From: Deltaproteobacteria bacterium
Lineage (GTDB): Bacteria > Desulfobacterota > GWC2-55-46
Assembly (NCBI GenBank): GCA_016219075.1
Contig: JACRCJ010000042.1
Coordinates: 1 to 15,254 of the forward strand
Reading direction: 5' to 3'
DNA: 15,254 nt
The translations under genes were made by a program, and so were the position numbers. Of this stretch, positions 4,727-14,000 are shown one piece after another (position 1 is the first letter of the stretch; each line of letters begins with the position of its first letter). The notes beneath the pieces were generated by a model. The model did not search any database and was not told where the DNA came from. It was given only the letters and a program-made list of their open reading frames with translations.

Positions 4727-7563
4727 CCGAGCTTCCCCTTCCTTCTCAACGCGTCTTTCAGGTACTCCCCGGTGTGCGAGCCCTTGGCGGCGGCGACCTC
4801 CTCGGGGGTTCCGGAGGCCACGACCTGTCCGCCGGCGTCCCCGCCTTCGGGGCCGAGGTCGATGATATGGTCGGCTGACTTTATGACGTCGAGGTTGTGC
4901 TCGATGATGACTATCGTGTTCCCGGCGTCGCGCAGGCTTATAAGGACGTCGAGGAGCTTCTGTATGTCGGCGAAGTGCAGCCCCGTGGTCGGCTCGTCGA
5001 GTATGTATATGGTCTTTCCGGTTGCCCTTTTTGAGAGCTCCCTTGAGAGCTTTATCCTCTGCGCCTCGCCTCCGGAGAGGGTGGTGGAGGGCTGGCCGGC
5101 CTTTATGTATCCGAGCCCGACGTCGTAGAGCGTCTGGAGCTTCTCCCTGATGTGCGGGATGTTCTCGAAGAACTTAAGGGCCTCCGTCACCGTGAGGTCG
5201 AGGCACTCGGAGATGTTTTTCCCCTTGTAGCGTATCTCGAGCGTGTCCCTGTTGTATCTCGCCCCCCGGCACGCGTCGCATGTCACATAGACATCCGGGA
5301 GGAAGTGCATCTCGACCTTTATGAGGCCGTCTCCCTTGCAGGACTCGCACCTGCCGCCCTTCACATTGAAGCTGAACCTGCCGGGGCTGTAGCCGCGCAC
5401 CCGCGCCTCCGGCAGCGTGCTGAAGAGCTCCCTGACCGGAGTGAAGAGCCCGGTATATGTCGCCGGGTTGCTCCTCGGGGTCCTCCCTATCGGGGACTGG
5501 TCTATGTCTATCACCTTGTCGAAGAACTCAAGGCCCGTAATCGAGCCGACCTCTCCGGCCCGGTGTTTCGAGTCGTAGAGCCTTTTGGCGAGGTTCCTGT
5601 AGAGCGTGTCCACGACAAGGGTGCTTTTGCCGGAGCCGGATACCCCTGTAACGCAGGTCATGAGCCCCACGGGTATCTTTACGGTTATGCCCTTGAGGTT
5701 ATTGGCCTTTACGCCCTTCAAGGCCAAAAACCTGCCGTCGGGCCTTTTCCTCTCGGAGGGCACATGTATCTCAAGCTCGCCGGAGAGGTACTTCCCGGTG
5801 AGTGACTTTTCGTTCTCGATTATCTCCCGGGCGGTCCCCTTGGCCACTACCTCTCCGCCCCACTCCCCGGCCCCGGGGCCCATGTCTATGATGTAGTCGG
5901 CTTCGGTCATCGTCTCCTCGTCGTGCTCCACGACAAGGACGCTGTTGCCCATGTCACGGAGGCGCTTCAGGGCCGACAGAAGCCGCCTGTTGTCCCTCTG
6001 GTGCAGCCCTATGGAGGGCTCGTCGAGTATATAGAGCACCCCCACCAGGCTTGAGCCTATCTGGGTGGCGAGCCTTATCCTCTGCCCCTCGCCTCCGGAG
6101 AGCGTCGAGGCGGCCCTGTCCAGCGAGATGTAGTCGAGCCCGACGTTGGAGAGGAAACCGAGCCTCTCGGAGACTTCCTTCAAGACCCTTCTCGCTATCT
6201 CGTGCTCGACAGCCGAGAGCTTCAATCCCTTGAAGAACTGCAGCGCGTCCTTTATCGGCATCCTGACGATGTCCCAGACGGACCTGCCGTTTATCTTTAT
6301 GAAGAGCGCCTCTTTTTTAAGCCTCGACCCGGAGCAGACCGGGCACGGCTGCGAGTTCATGTACCGCTCGAGGTCCTCCCTGACATCCTCGGAGTCGGTC
6401 TCGCGGTATCTGCGCTCAAGGTTCCTCAAGACCCCCTCGAAGGCCTGCGTGTATGTATAGTTGGACTTGTCGCTCTTGTAGGAGAACTCCAGCTCGTCCT
6501 CTCCCGAGCCGTTCAGGATGAGGTCCCGGACCTTCTCCGGGAGCTTCTTGAACGGGACCGATACGCTGAACTTGTAGTGGCGCGCGAGGCTCTCAAGCGT
6601 ATGGAGGTACCATGAGGAGGCCTTCTTCGCCCCGGACCTGCCCCACGGGGCTATGGCCCCTTCCGAGAGCGACAGGCCCTCATCCGGCACCACGAGCCCC
6701 GGGTCGAAGTAGAACTTCTCGCCGAGCCCCTTGCACTCCTCGCACGCCCCGTACGGGCTGTTGAACGAGAACATCGTCGGGTTGATCTCCGGGTAGCTGA
6801 TGCCGCACTCCACGCACGAAAGCTTCTCGTTGAAGAGGAGCTCCCTGCCCCCGACGACCTCGACCTTCACGAGCCCCTGGGAGAGGCGCGCCGCCACCTC
6901 AAGGGAGTCCGAGAGCCTCCTTAAGACGCCCGCCTTTATCACGAGACGGTCCACGACTACATCGATTGTGTGCTTCTTCCTCTTGTCGAGGCCAACTACC
7001 TCTTCGAGGTCCAACATCACGCCGTTGAGCTTTATCTTCGTGTAGCCGTCCTTACGGAGCGCCTCCAGCTCTTTTTTGTACTCGCCCTTCCTGCCGCGCA
7101 CTATCGGGGAGAGGAGCATGATCCTGGCCCCTTCCGGCAGTTCCATCACCTTGTCGGCCATCTGCTGTATGGTCTGCGAGGTTATCGGCCTTGAGCAGTT
7201 GTAGCAGTGCGGTTTTCCGATCCTCGCGAAAAGGAGCCTCAGGTAGTCGTATACCTCGGTTACGGTCCCGACGGTAGAGCGCGGGTTCCTTGAAGTCGTC
7301 TTCTGCTCGATGGAGATAGCGGGAGAAAGGCCCTCGATGCTCTCCACATCGGGCTTGTCCATCTGCTCGAGGAACTGTCTCGCGTAGACGGATAGGCTCT
7401 CGACATACCTTCTCTGTCCCTCGGCGTAAATAGTATCGAAGGCGAGCGAGGATTTCCCCGAGCCCGACACGCCGGTGATGACGACGAGCTTGTCCCTGGG
7501 GATCACAAGGTCTATGGTCTTGAGGTTATGCTCTCTTGCGCCTTTTATTACTATGTTGTCCAT
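4711..7563 (-). CDS. uvrA: UvrABC excinuclease subunit A
   Basis: A 950-residue ABC-type ATPase, close to the usual 940. It finds DNA damage with UvrB and begins nucleotide excision repair. Visible in order: first Walker A GVSGSGKS (31-38); Cys pair 120/123; zinc site Cys250, 253, 274, 277; first signature STLSGGEGQRIRLA with Walker B ILDEPSIGL (about 486-520); second Walker A GVSGSGKS (640-647); zinc site Cys739, 742, 762, 765 with CESCKGDG; second signature TTLSGGEAQRIKLS with ILDEPTTGL (about 827-862). The frame stays open 22 codons upstream, but MDNIVIKGAREHNL is the canonical UvrA N-terminus, so I start at 7563. The upstream Shine-Dalgarno is weak (AAAGGAC, about 13 nt away). It follows pdxA by 28 nt, suggesting one transcript. 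All catalytic motifs look intact. Confidence 0.96.
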   Translation of the reverse strand: MDNIVIKGAREHNLKTIDLVIPRDKLVVITGVSGSGKSSLAFDTIYAEGQRRYVESLSVYARQFLEQMDKPDVESIEGLSPAISIEQKTTSRNPRSTVGTVTEVYDYLRLLFARIGKPHCYNCSRPITSQTIQQMADKVMELPEGARIMLLSPIVRGRKGEYKKELEALRKDGYTKIKLNGVMLDLEEVVGLDKRKKHTIDVVVDRLVIKAGVLRRLSDSLEVAARLSQGLVKVEVVGGRELLFNEKLSCVECGISYPEINPTMFSFNSPYGACEECKGLGEKFYFDPGLVVPDEGLSLSEGAIAPWGRSGAKKASSWYLHTLESLARHYKFSVSVPFKKLPEKVRDLILNGSGEDELEFSYKSDKSNYTYTQAFEGVLRNLERRYRETDSEDVREDLERYMNSQPCPVCSGSRLKKEALFIKINGRSVWDIVRMPIKDALQFFKGLKLSAVEHEIARRVLKEVSERLGFLSNVGLDYISLDRAASTLSGGEGQRIRLATQIGSSLVGVLYILDEPSIGLHQRDNRRLLSALKRLRDMGNSVLVVEHDEETMTEADYIIDMGPGAGEWGGEVVAKGTAREIIENEKSLTGKYLSGELEIHVPSERKRPDGRFLALKGVKANNLKGITVKIPVGLMTCVTGVSGSGKSTLVVDTLYRNLAKRLYDSKHRAGEVGSITGLEFFDKVIDIDQSPIGRTPRSNPATYTGLFTPVRELFSTLPEARVRGYSPGRFSFNVKGGRCESCKGDGLIKVEMHFLPDVYVTCDACRGARYNRDTLEIRYKGKNISECLDLTVTEALKFFENIPHIREKLQTLYDVGLGYIKAGQPSTTLSGGEAQRIKLSRELSKRATGKTIYILDEPTTGLHFADIQKLLDVLISLRDAGNTIVIIEHNLDVIKSADHIIDLGPEGGDAGGQVVASGTPEEVAAAKGSHTGEYLKDALRRKGKLGAPAR

Positions 7564-7591
7564 GATATGCGGCAGCGTCCTTTGTTCCTGC

Positions 7592-8548
7592 TTACTTCTT
7601 TTTTGAGGCCATCTCGCAGGCCATCTCAATGGCGGCCACGAGGCTCTCGGAGCTCGCCTTTCCCTTCCAGGCTATGTCGTAGGCCGTCCCGTGATCTACC
7701 GATGTCCGGATGATGGGAAGCCCGAGCGTGGCGTTCACCCCGTCCTCGAAGTGCAGAAGCTTCAAGGGACCCAATCCCTGGTCGTGGTACATTGCCACGA
7801 CGCAGTCGAACTCGGCCTTTTTTACAGCCCTGTAAAAGACCGTGTCCGCCGGGAGCGGCCCTATGGCGTTTATGCCGGAGGAGCGCGCCTTCTTTATCGC
7901 CGGGGCTATTACCTTTTGTTCCTCGTCGCCGAAGATCCCGGCCTCTCCGGCGTGCGGGTTCAATCCGGCCACGGCTATCCTCGGCCTTTTGACCCCGAAG
8001 TACCGCCTGAACGACTCGTCGGTTATCCTCAATGTCTTGAGTACGGCCTCTTTTGTGACAAGGGCGGGGACACGCCTGAGGGATTCGTGAATGGTAACGA
8101 GCACGACCTTCAGGGACTTGCCGCCGAGCATCATCGAAAAGTCCTTTGTCCCGGTGAGGTGCGCTATGAACTCGGTGTGGCCGGGAAAGGAGAAGCCGGC
8201 CATACGGGCCGCCTCCTTGCTTATGGGAGCGGTGACCATCGCGTCCGCATCCCCGACGGCCGCCATGTAAACGGCCTCCTCTATGTACGAGATCATGGCT
8301 TGAGACGACTCTTTCGTGGGCTTTCCGGCTTTGAGCTTCTCAAGGTCGAGATCCGAGACATTGACTACCGCGCCTTCGTCCGGTCCCTTGAGCTTGAGCC
8401 TCCTGGCGAGGGAGCGCAAAAGCCCCGAATCCCCGATGACTACGGGGTCGGCTATGCGCCTGACCCTTCTGTCTTCAAGAGCCTTAAGTATTATCTCGGG
8501 GCCGACCCCGGCGGGGTCGCCCATCGTAACGGCTATTACAGGTCTCAT
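7592..8548 (-). CDS. pdxA: 4-hydroxythreonine-4-phosphate dehydrogenase
   Basis: A 318-residue enzyme of pyridoxal 5'-phosphate synthesis. It oxidises 4-phosphohydroxy-L-threonine with NAD(P)+, and the product feeds PdxJ in the cytoplasm. Family signatures are clear: VTMGDPAGVGPEI near the N-terminus, TAPISKEA, FPGHTEFIA, and the three metal-binding histidines in VTIHESL (154), LNPHAGE (199) and YHDQGL (255). These are followed by LGLPIIRTSVDHGTAYDIA. The frame is open for 51 codons upstream, but that extension is low-complexity and unlike PdxA, so I start at the Met of MRPVIAVTMGDP. The Shine-Dalgarno there is poor (TTGAG). It precedes uvrA by 28 nt. The gap upstream of pdxA is 451 nt and holds dispersed repeat copy 2, so pdxA probably has its own promoter. 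Length and motifs are normal. Confidence 0.93.
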   Translation of the reverse strand: MRPVIAVTMGDPAGVGPEIILKALEDRRVRRIADPVVIGDSGLLRSLARRLKLKGPDEGAVVNVSDLDLEKLKAGKPTKESSQAMISYIEEAVYMAAVGDADAMVTAPISKEAARMAGFSFPGHTEFIAHLTGTKDFSMMLGGKSLKVVLVTIHESLRRVPALVTKEAVLKTLRITDESFRRYFGVKRPRIAVAGLNPHAGEAGIFGDEEQKVIAPAIKKARSSGINAIGPLPADTVFYRAVKKAEFDCVVAMYHDQGLGPLKLLHFEDGVNATLGLPIIRTSVDHGTAYDIAWKGKASSESLVAAIEMACEMASKKK

Positions 8549-8737
8549 TTTTTCAAACTCAAGGCGGGAGTGGAAAAGGTCAATAAGAAGGGCCTCCCGT
8601 GGCGGTCCCGGCCCTGTTCCTCCGGCCTCTCTCCTTTTAAGATTTTTGCTCGGCCAGCGGGCCCCGCCGGAAAAGCCCTGCCGCGTCCCCTGCGCCGTCA
8701 TGTCCCCCGAAGACCGGCCACCCCTCTCCGGCGAAGA
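8549..8737. other. Intergenic stretch upstream of pdxA
   Basis: Open in the pdxA frame but without a plausible start or family similarity. A purine-rich, Shine-Dalgarno-like segment on the minus strand near 8620-8636 has no start codon at a useful distance. I see no convincing -35/-10 pair. The rest of the gap to 8999 is repeat copy 2. Confidence 0.4.
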
Positions 8738-8986
8738 GAACCCTCCCCGGTTAAAGCCCCGGGGTTTTCAGAACGATGAACCTCCCCGTAGCAAGCTGCG
8801 GGGTATCTCCTGAAACTTCCCCTCCCTCGATTGCGAGGGCTGGGCTCCCGTTGCGCTCTTCCGATGCAACGGGAAGCGGGGAGGGTGAAAACTTTTTTCA
8901 CCCCTCCCTACCCTCCCCCATCAAGGGGGAGGATCTTATAAGGAAACCCTGCAGCAAGCTACAGAGAATTACATGATTAAAAATAA
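8738..8986. repeat. Dispersed multi-hairpin intergenic repeat, copy 2
   Basis: Matches 3101-3354 from the opening GAACCCTCCCCGGTTAAAGC to the closing ATGATTAAAAAT segment, in the same orientation relative to the window, with a few short indels. Hairpins are kept even where the sequence changes. For example, CCCTCG (8825-8830) pairs with CGAGGG (8834-8839) where copy 1 uses a CCCTCCC/GGGAGGG stem. CCCCGTAGC and GCTGCGGGG pair near 8784-8803, with one G-T pair. It lies between the surA stop and pdxA start. Confidence 0.88.
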
Positions 8987-8999
8987 ACGCCACAAAAGA

Positions 9000-9959
9000 T
9001 CAAAGCCTTATCTCTATATGGGCGTACCTTTTTACCTCTTTGAGCCAGAAGTTGAACCTCTCGTCCATGACCTTCTTGAAGAGCATGTCGTGGATGTATC
9101 CGCTGACTTCGTCAAGGGGCTTCGCGGCCGGCTTCTTCACGTCAGTGACCTGGATGAAGTATGTCCCTTCGGGCGTGGCGATGGGAGAGCTCACCTCGTT
9201 GATCTTGAGCTTTTTCGCCGCCGCCTCTATGGCCCTGTCCATCTCGCCTTCCTTCAGATACCCCATGTCCCCGCCGAGTGAAGCCGCCGGGCCCTCGGAG
9301 TAGTGGCTCGCAATGTTTCTGAAGTCGTCTCCGCGGGCTATGCCTTCCTTTATCTCCTTGAGCTTCTGCTTTTCCACGGCCGAATCAATCGAGGGGATGA
9401 ATATGAGGTTTACCCTGTACGAGGCCGGGCCGTAGAACTCGTCGATATTGGTCCTGTAGTAGTCCTCGACCTCCTCGGGCTGTATGGAGATCTTGGAGCG
9501 GAACTCCTTGTTTATGTACTTGACCTGGCGTATCTGCTCCTTGAGCTGCTCCCTGTACTCCCTGAGGGTCAGACCGCTTTCTGCCAGCGCCAGAAGAAGC
9601 GATTCCTGGGTGAGGTTGTTCTGCCTCTTTATGTCGTCCACCGCGCTGTCTATCTCGCGCTCGCTTATGTCTATGCCGGCCTTGTCGGCGGCCTGCTTCA
9701 CGAGCTTCTGCTCCACCAGATTGTCGAGCATCCTGGACTTAAGCTCCTCTACCTTCGCGGGGTCCTTTCTATCTTCCGCGCTCAGCCTGTCAAGGGCGAC
9801 GGCCGTCGCGGCGTTCAGCTCCGAGAGGGTTATGACGCTGTCGTTTATTACGGCGACGATCCTGTCGACGACCTCGGCCGAAGAGCCGGACGGGCCGCAC
9901 ATGACGAGCATGGACAACAGTATGACCTTCAAACCGAAACCTTTCAAGAAACCTCTCAC
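9000..9959 (-). CDS. surA: SurA-like periplasmic chaperone / parvulin-type PPIase
   Basis: A 319-residue exported protein that should help outer-membrane proteins fold. A signal peptide (about 1-28, ending SGSSAEV) leads into a SurA N-terminal chaperone domain (VVDRIVAVINDSVITLSEL, then helices to about 155). One parvulin PPIase domain (about 180-273) follows, with YRVNLIFIPS, GDDFRNIASHYSEGPAASLGGDMGYLKEGEM and TPEGTYFIQV. E. coli SurA has two parvulin domains and about 428 residues, so this is the shorter single-domain form common outside enterobacteria. It starts with GTG, and its first three bases overlap the TGA stop of the upstream PpiC-type gene (GTGA, 4-nt overlap), so translation is probably coupled. 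The symbol surA is by domain layout, not proven orthology. Confidence 0.87.
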   Translation of the reverse strand: MRGFLKGFGLKVILLSMLVMCGPSGSSAEVVDRIVAVINDSVITLSELNAATAVALDRLSAEDRKDPAKVEELKSRMLDNLVEQKLVKQAADKAGIDISEREIDSAVDDIKRQNNLTQESLLLALAESGLTLREYREQLKEQIRQVKYINKEFRSKISIQPEEVEDYYRTNIDEFYGPASYRVNLIFIPSIDSAVEKQKLKEIKEGIARGDDFRNIASHYSEGPAASLGGDMGYLKEGEMDRAIEAAAKKLKINEVSSPIATPEGTYFIQVTDVKKPAAKPLDEVSGYIHDMLFKKVMDERFNFWLKEVKRYAHIEIRL

Positions 9960-10876
9960 AGCAGTTCCTCCCTGACCTCTATCTTTGTCTTTTGTTTCAG
10001 GGAGGCCATCCAGTCCCTGAACTCAGAGTCCTCTCTCTCGGCCTTGATCCTCTCCATTATCCGCCCCTTGACCTCTTCGAAAGAGAACTTTCCGCCCTTC
10101 TTCCTCCCCTCGACGAGGAAGATGTGAAAACCGTACTCGGTCTTTACCACCGGGCTTATCTGCCCGGCCCTTAGCTTGAAGACGGCGTCCTCGAAGGCGG
10201 AGGGCATCTCTCCCCTTGAGAAAAACCCGAGGTCCCCGCCGCTCTCCCTGTCGGGGCTTAAAGAGACCTTCTTCGCCGTCTCGGCGAAGCTGGACACCGT
10301 CAGCCCTTTTCTTATCCTGAGGGCCTCCTCTTCGGAAGCGACGACTATCATCCTGGCGCGCACCCGCTCGGTCGCGCTGAACTCCCCGGGATTGGCGCCG
10401 TAGTACTCCTTCGCCTCCTCCTCGGTGACTGGCGGCTGCCCGCTTACCAGCTTCTCGACCGTCTTTCTTATGATGAGCTTATTCCTTATCTCGTCCTTCC
10501 ATTTTTCGAGGTCCCCGTACTTCTCGGCTATGGCGTCCCTGAAGGACGCTTCGCCGTACTCCTCTTTTATCCCGTCCACTTCAGCCGTAAGCTCCTCATC
10601 GGAGACCGTGATGCCGGCCGTTTCAGCCTGGGCCAGCAGAAGTTTTTCCTCGATGAGCTGGTTCAGGAGGTCCTTTTTGATAGCCGTGAGGTCTTCCTTG
10701 TCTGTGGCGTGGTCCTGAGGGACTATCCTCTTGAGAGACTCCTGAAACTCCGCCAGCGTGATGACGGCCTCCCCGACCGTCGCTATGGGCTTTTTTTCCC
10801 CGCCGGAACACCCGGCGGCGAAAAAAAGCGCTCCGGTGAGCACCAGGCTGAAGAACGCGTATCTTTTTTTATGCAT
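9956..10876 (-). CDS. PpiC/PrsA-type parvulin PPIase lipoprotein
   Basis: A 306-residue lipoprotein. The signal sequence has lipobox AAGC (Cys23). It is followed by a SurA/PrsA-like chaperone region (IATVGEAVITLAEFQESL and helices to about 150) and one parvulin domain (about 168-260) with VRARMIVVASEEEA, SFAETAKKVSLSPDRESGGDLGFFSRGEM and TEYGFHIFLVEGRK. A helical, highly charged tail ends in EVREELL. It should act on the periplasmic face of a membrane as a folding helper. It overlaps the start of the SurA-like gene by 4 nt, so the two PPIases are made as a pair. The start codon at 10876 has only a distant AAAGGA. The upstream gap to mfd is 212 nt and contains a degenerate repeat. Confidence 0.87.
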   Translation of the reverse strand: MHKKRYAFFSLVLTGALFFAAGCSGGEKKPIATVGEAVITLAEFQESLKRIVPQDHATDKEDLTAIKKDLLNQLIEEKLLLAQAETAGITVSDEELTAEVDGIKEEYGEASFRDAIAEKYGDLEKWKDEIRNKLIIRKTVEKLVSGQPPVTEEEAKEYYGANPGEFSATERVRARMIVVASEEEALRIRKGLTVSSFAETAKKVSLSPDRESGGDLGFFSRGEMPSAFEDAVFKLRAGQISPVVKTEYGFHIFLVEGRKKGGKFSFEEVKGRIMERIKAEREDSEFRDWMASLKQKTKIEVREELL

Positions 10877-10920
10877 GCAGTATATCGGTTTCCTTTGCGG
10901 TTGTTCCAGGTCCGGATACT

Positions 10921-10943
10921 AAAAAAAACCTGCCGGATACAGG
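10921..10943 (-). terminator. Weak candidate terminator after mfd
   Basis: On the minus strand CCTG (10940-10943) pairs with CAGG (10929-10932) around a 7-nt loop, followed directly by eight Ts (complement of A8 at 10921-10928). The 4-bp stem is short, so it may be inefficient, allowing partial read-through from mfd to the PPIase genes. Confidence 0.3.
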
Positions 10944-11000
10944 AGGGCGTTATATCCTTGCCGCCCAAGGAAGGGGGCTCAACGGACCCTCACCGAACTT

Positions 11001-11077
11001 AAAACCCCAGGGTTTTCAGAACCTAAAAATGAACCCTCCCAGGGCTTAAAGACCCCGGGATTCTCAGAACGTTAAAA
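11001..11077. repeat. Degenerate partial copy of the dispersed repeat, doubled
   Basis: Two tandem stretches resemble the first 45 nt of the 250-bp repeat. Positions 11001-11025 read like AAAGCCCCGGGGTTTTCAGA in copy 2. Positions 11031-11077 carry GAACCCTCCC, a TTAAAG, a CCCGGG core and CTCAGAACG. The rest of the element is missing. It lies between mfd and the PPIase genes. Confidence 0.65.
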
Positions 11078-11088
11078 AGATAAATATA

Positions 11089-14000
11089 TCACCCCTTTAG
11101 AAGTTCTTTCAATACATATCTCGCCTCTTCGAGCACTTCGGACTCAGGGCCCATGAAGACGATGAAGTGCCCGTCGGGAGCGACCCTGTAGCGCTTCGGC
11201 TCTTTTTTCGCCAGAGAGAGCGCCTTTTCTACTACCTTTTTGCCGAGCTCCGTTTCGCCGAGGCTCTGAAATGAGATGTAGAGCCGGGCGCCCTTCTGGG
11301 TAAGCTCCCTGGCCTTGAGCCTCTTGAGATCAAGCTTGAGCTCTATTATCCTGAAGAGGTTATTGACCAGGGCCGGAGGCTCTCCGTACCGGTCGGAAAG
11401 CTCGTCCTGTATGGAGTGGAGCTCCTCGACGGAAGCAACCGAGGCGAGCCTCTTGTAAAAGCCGAGCCTCTGGCGGGTCTCCGGTATGTACTCCTCTGGT
11501 ATGTACTGCGAGACACGGAGGTTGATCTCGGGGGCGGCCTCCGTGTCCACCTCTTCTCCCTTCAGTCCGCTTACGGCCTCTTCAAGGAGGTCCGTGTACA
11601 TCTCAAAGCCCACGGAGGCGATCTGGCCGGACTGCGCCGAGCCCAGGAGCTCTCCGGCCCCCCGGATCTCAAGGTCGTATGTGGCCACCTTGAAGCCGCT
11701 CCCCGGCTCCGAGAGCTCCTGGATGACCTCCATCCGCTTCCTCGCGTCGTCAGTAAGGTCCGCGATGCCCGGCGTGATAAAATAGGCGTAAGCCCTGTGC
11801 CTGCTCCTGCCGACCCTGCCCCTGAGCTGGTAGAGCTCCGCGAGGCCGAACCTGTCGGCCCTGTTTATGATGATGGTGTTGGCAGAAGGGATGTCGAGGC
11901 CGGATTCTATGATGGCGGTTGAAAGGAGTATGTCGTAGTCCTTGTTTATGAAGCCGAGCATCTTCTTCTCAAGCTCCCCTTCCTTCATCTGCCCGTGGGC
12001 CACGGCCACTCTGGCCCGGGGCATGATCCTCCTTAAGAACTCCTCCATCGCGCCCATCGACTGGATCCTGTTGTGGACGAAGAAGACCTGGCCTCCCCTG
12101 TTCAACTCCCTCTCGATCGCCTCGGCCATGACCTGTTCGTCGAACCTTATGACGCTCGTCTTTATCGCGAGCCTGTCCTCAGGCGGGGTGTTTATGATGG
12201 AGAGCTCCCTGATGGACGCAAGCGACATGTGGAGCGTCCTCGGGATGGGGGTGGCAGTAAGCGTGAGGACATCGACCTTTTTACGCATCTGCTTGAGCCT
12301 CTCCTTGTGCGCCACGCCGAACCTGTGCTCCTCGTCGATGACTATGAGGCCGAGGTCCTTGAACTCTATGTCTTTCTGGAGGAGCCTGTGGGTGCCGATG
12401 ATTATGTCGACCTTCCCCTCTGAAAGCCTCCTTACCGTCTCTTTCTGCTCTCTGGCGGTCTTGAACCTGCTAAGAACCTCTACCGCTACCGGGTACGGGG
12501 CAAGCCTGGTAGAGAAGGTGCGGTAGTGCTGCTGCGCTAAAACCGTGGTGGGGACGAGCACGGCCACCTGTTTTTTGTCGAGCACCGCCTTGAAGGCCGC
12601 CCTTATCGCGACCTCGGTCTTGCCGTAGCCGACGTCCCCGCATACGAGCCTGTCCATCGGCCGGGGCTCTTCCATGTCTTTAAGGGACTCCTCTATGGCC
12701 CTGGCCTGGTCCGGCGTCTCCTCGTACTCAAAGCCCGCCTCGAACTCGTGGAAGAGCCTGTCCGGGGGAGAGAAGGCGTGGCCTTCGGCGACCTGCCTTT
12801 CGGCGTAGAGCTTGAGAAGCTCCCCGGCGAGCCTTTCCACCGACTCCCTGACCTTCTTCTTGGTCTTCTCCCAGCCCGGCCCTCCGAGCTTGTCAAGCTC
12901 CGGAGCGCTCCCCTCGAACCCGTGGTACTTGCTTACAAGGTCCATCCTCCAGACCGGGAGATAGAGCTTGTCGCCGCCCCTGTACTCAAGCAGGAGAAAG
13001 TCGTTCTCGATACCGTCTATGGATATCCTCTTCAAGCCCTTGTAGAGCCCTATGCCGTGGTGGGCGTGCACGATAAAGTCCCCGGCGGAAAGGTCATGGA
13101 GCTGCGTCAGGAACGCGTCAAGCCTCTTTGACGGCGGCGCCCTCCTTTTGACCCTCTCGCCGAAGACCTCCTCCTCGGAGACTATGACGACGGAAGAGGC
13201 CCTGAGCCTGAACCCGGTGGAGAGCGACCCGGTGGCTATGAAAAATCCCTGAGCGGCCTTTTCGACTACATCTGGTCCGGCTACGACCGGGGGCTTGAGG
13301 CCGTAGCCTTCAAGGAGCTCCGCCGTCCTTTCGGCCTGCCCCCTGTTATGGGCCGTAAGAAAGACCTTCTGCCCCTCCCCGACCCACTCAATAACCCTCC
13401 TGGCCAGCGGGGCAAAGAGCTCTTCCCCCTTCTTCAAGGCTATCTCCTGCCTTAAGTCCAGGTTCGACTCTACGGTGAGGCCGGGCCCGAAGCCCCTTAA
13501 GCTCTCGATATTCACCACAGGGCGCGTCTTGAATAAACCCCGCACCTCTTGGGCGCTCAAGTATGCGCTTGCGGGCTCGACGAAGAACTGCCTTTTGGCC
13601 TTCAGCCTTTCGGCCGTCCCGCTAACTTCGCCTGAGAACTTCTCCATCTCGGAAACGGATATCTCCGGGTCCACTATGGCCACGAGGGCGTCATCCCTCA
13701 GGTAGTCGAATAAGGTATCGAGCTTATCGTAAAAAAGCGGCAGGAGGTGGTCCATACCTCCGGTCACGCCGTCCCTGAGTTTGCCGGAGAGCGGCTCCCA
13801 GGACTCTCTTTTGACGCCGAGGAGGTCCGCCCTCTCTATGAGCTTGTCTCTGGCGGCCGCCCTTGAGCCCTTCGCAAGGGTAGTCTCTCTTGCAGGGAGT
13901 ATCCTTATCGAGTCAAGCTCCTTTAAAGACCTCTGTGTGGTGATGTCGAAGTGGCGGATAGACTCGACCTCGTCTCCGAAGAACTCTATTCTCAGGGGGG

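Noticed and set aside
7564..7629. Extended uvrA start 22 codons upstream
   Set aside because: The extension (MRWPARWPQKRS) overlaps the pdxA end and does not look like UvrA. MDNIVIKGAREHNL is the expected N-terminus.
8549..8701. Extended pdxA start 51 codons upstream
   Set aside because: The extra sequence is low-complexity and unlike PdxA, which normally begins just before the MGDPAGVGPE motif.
7691..8779. Long plus-strand ORF opposite pdxA (362 codons)
   Set aside because: It mirrors the pdxA coding frame in GC-rich DNA, has no recognisable domain or ribosome binding site, and pdxA on the other strand has every family motif.
9303..10127. Long plus-strand ORF opposite the two PPIase genes (274 codons)
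   Set aside because: It spans the junction of two well-supported minus-strand genes and has no family similarity, so it is an antisense shadow.
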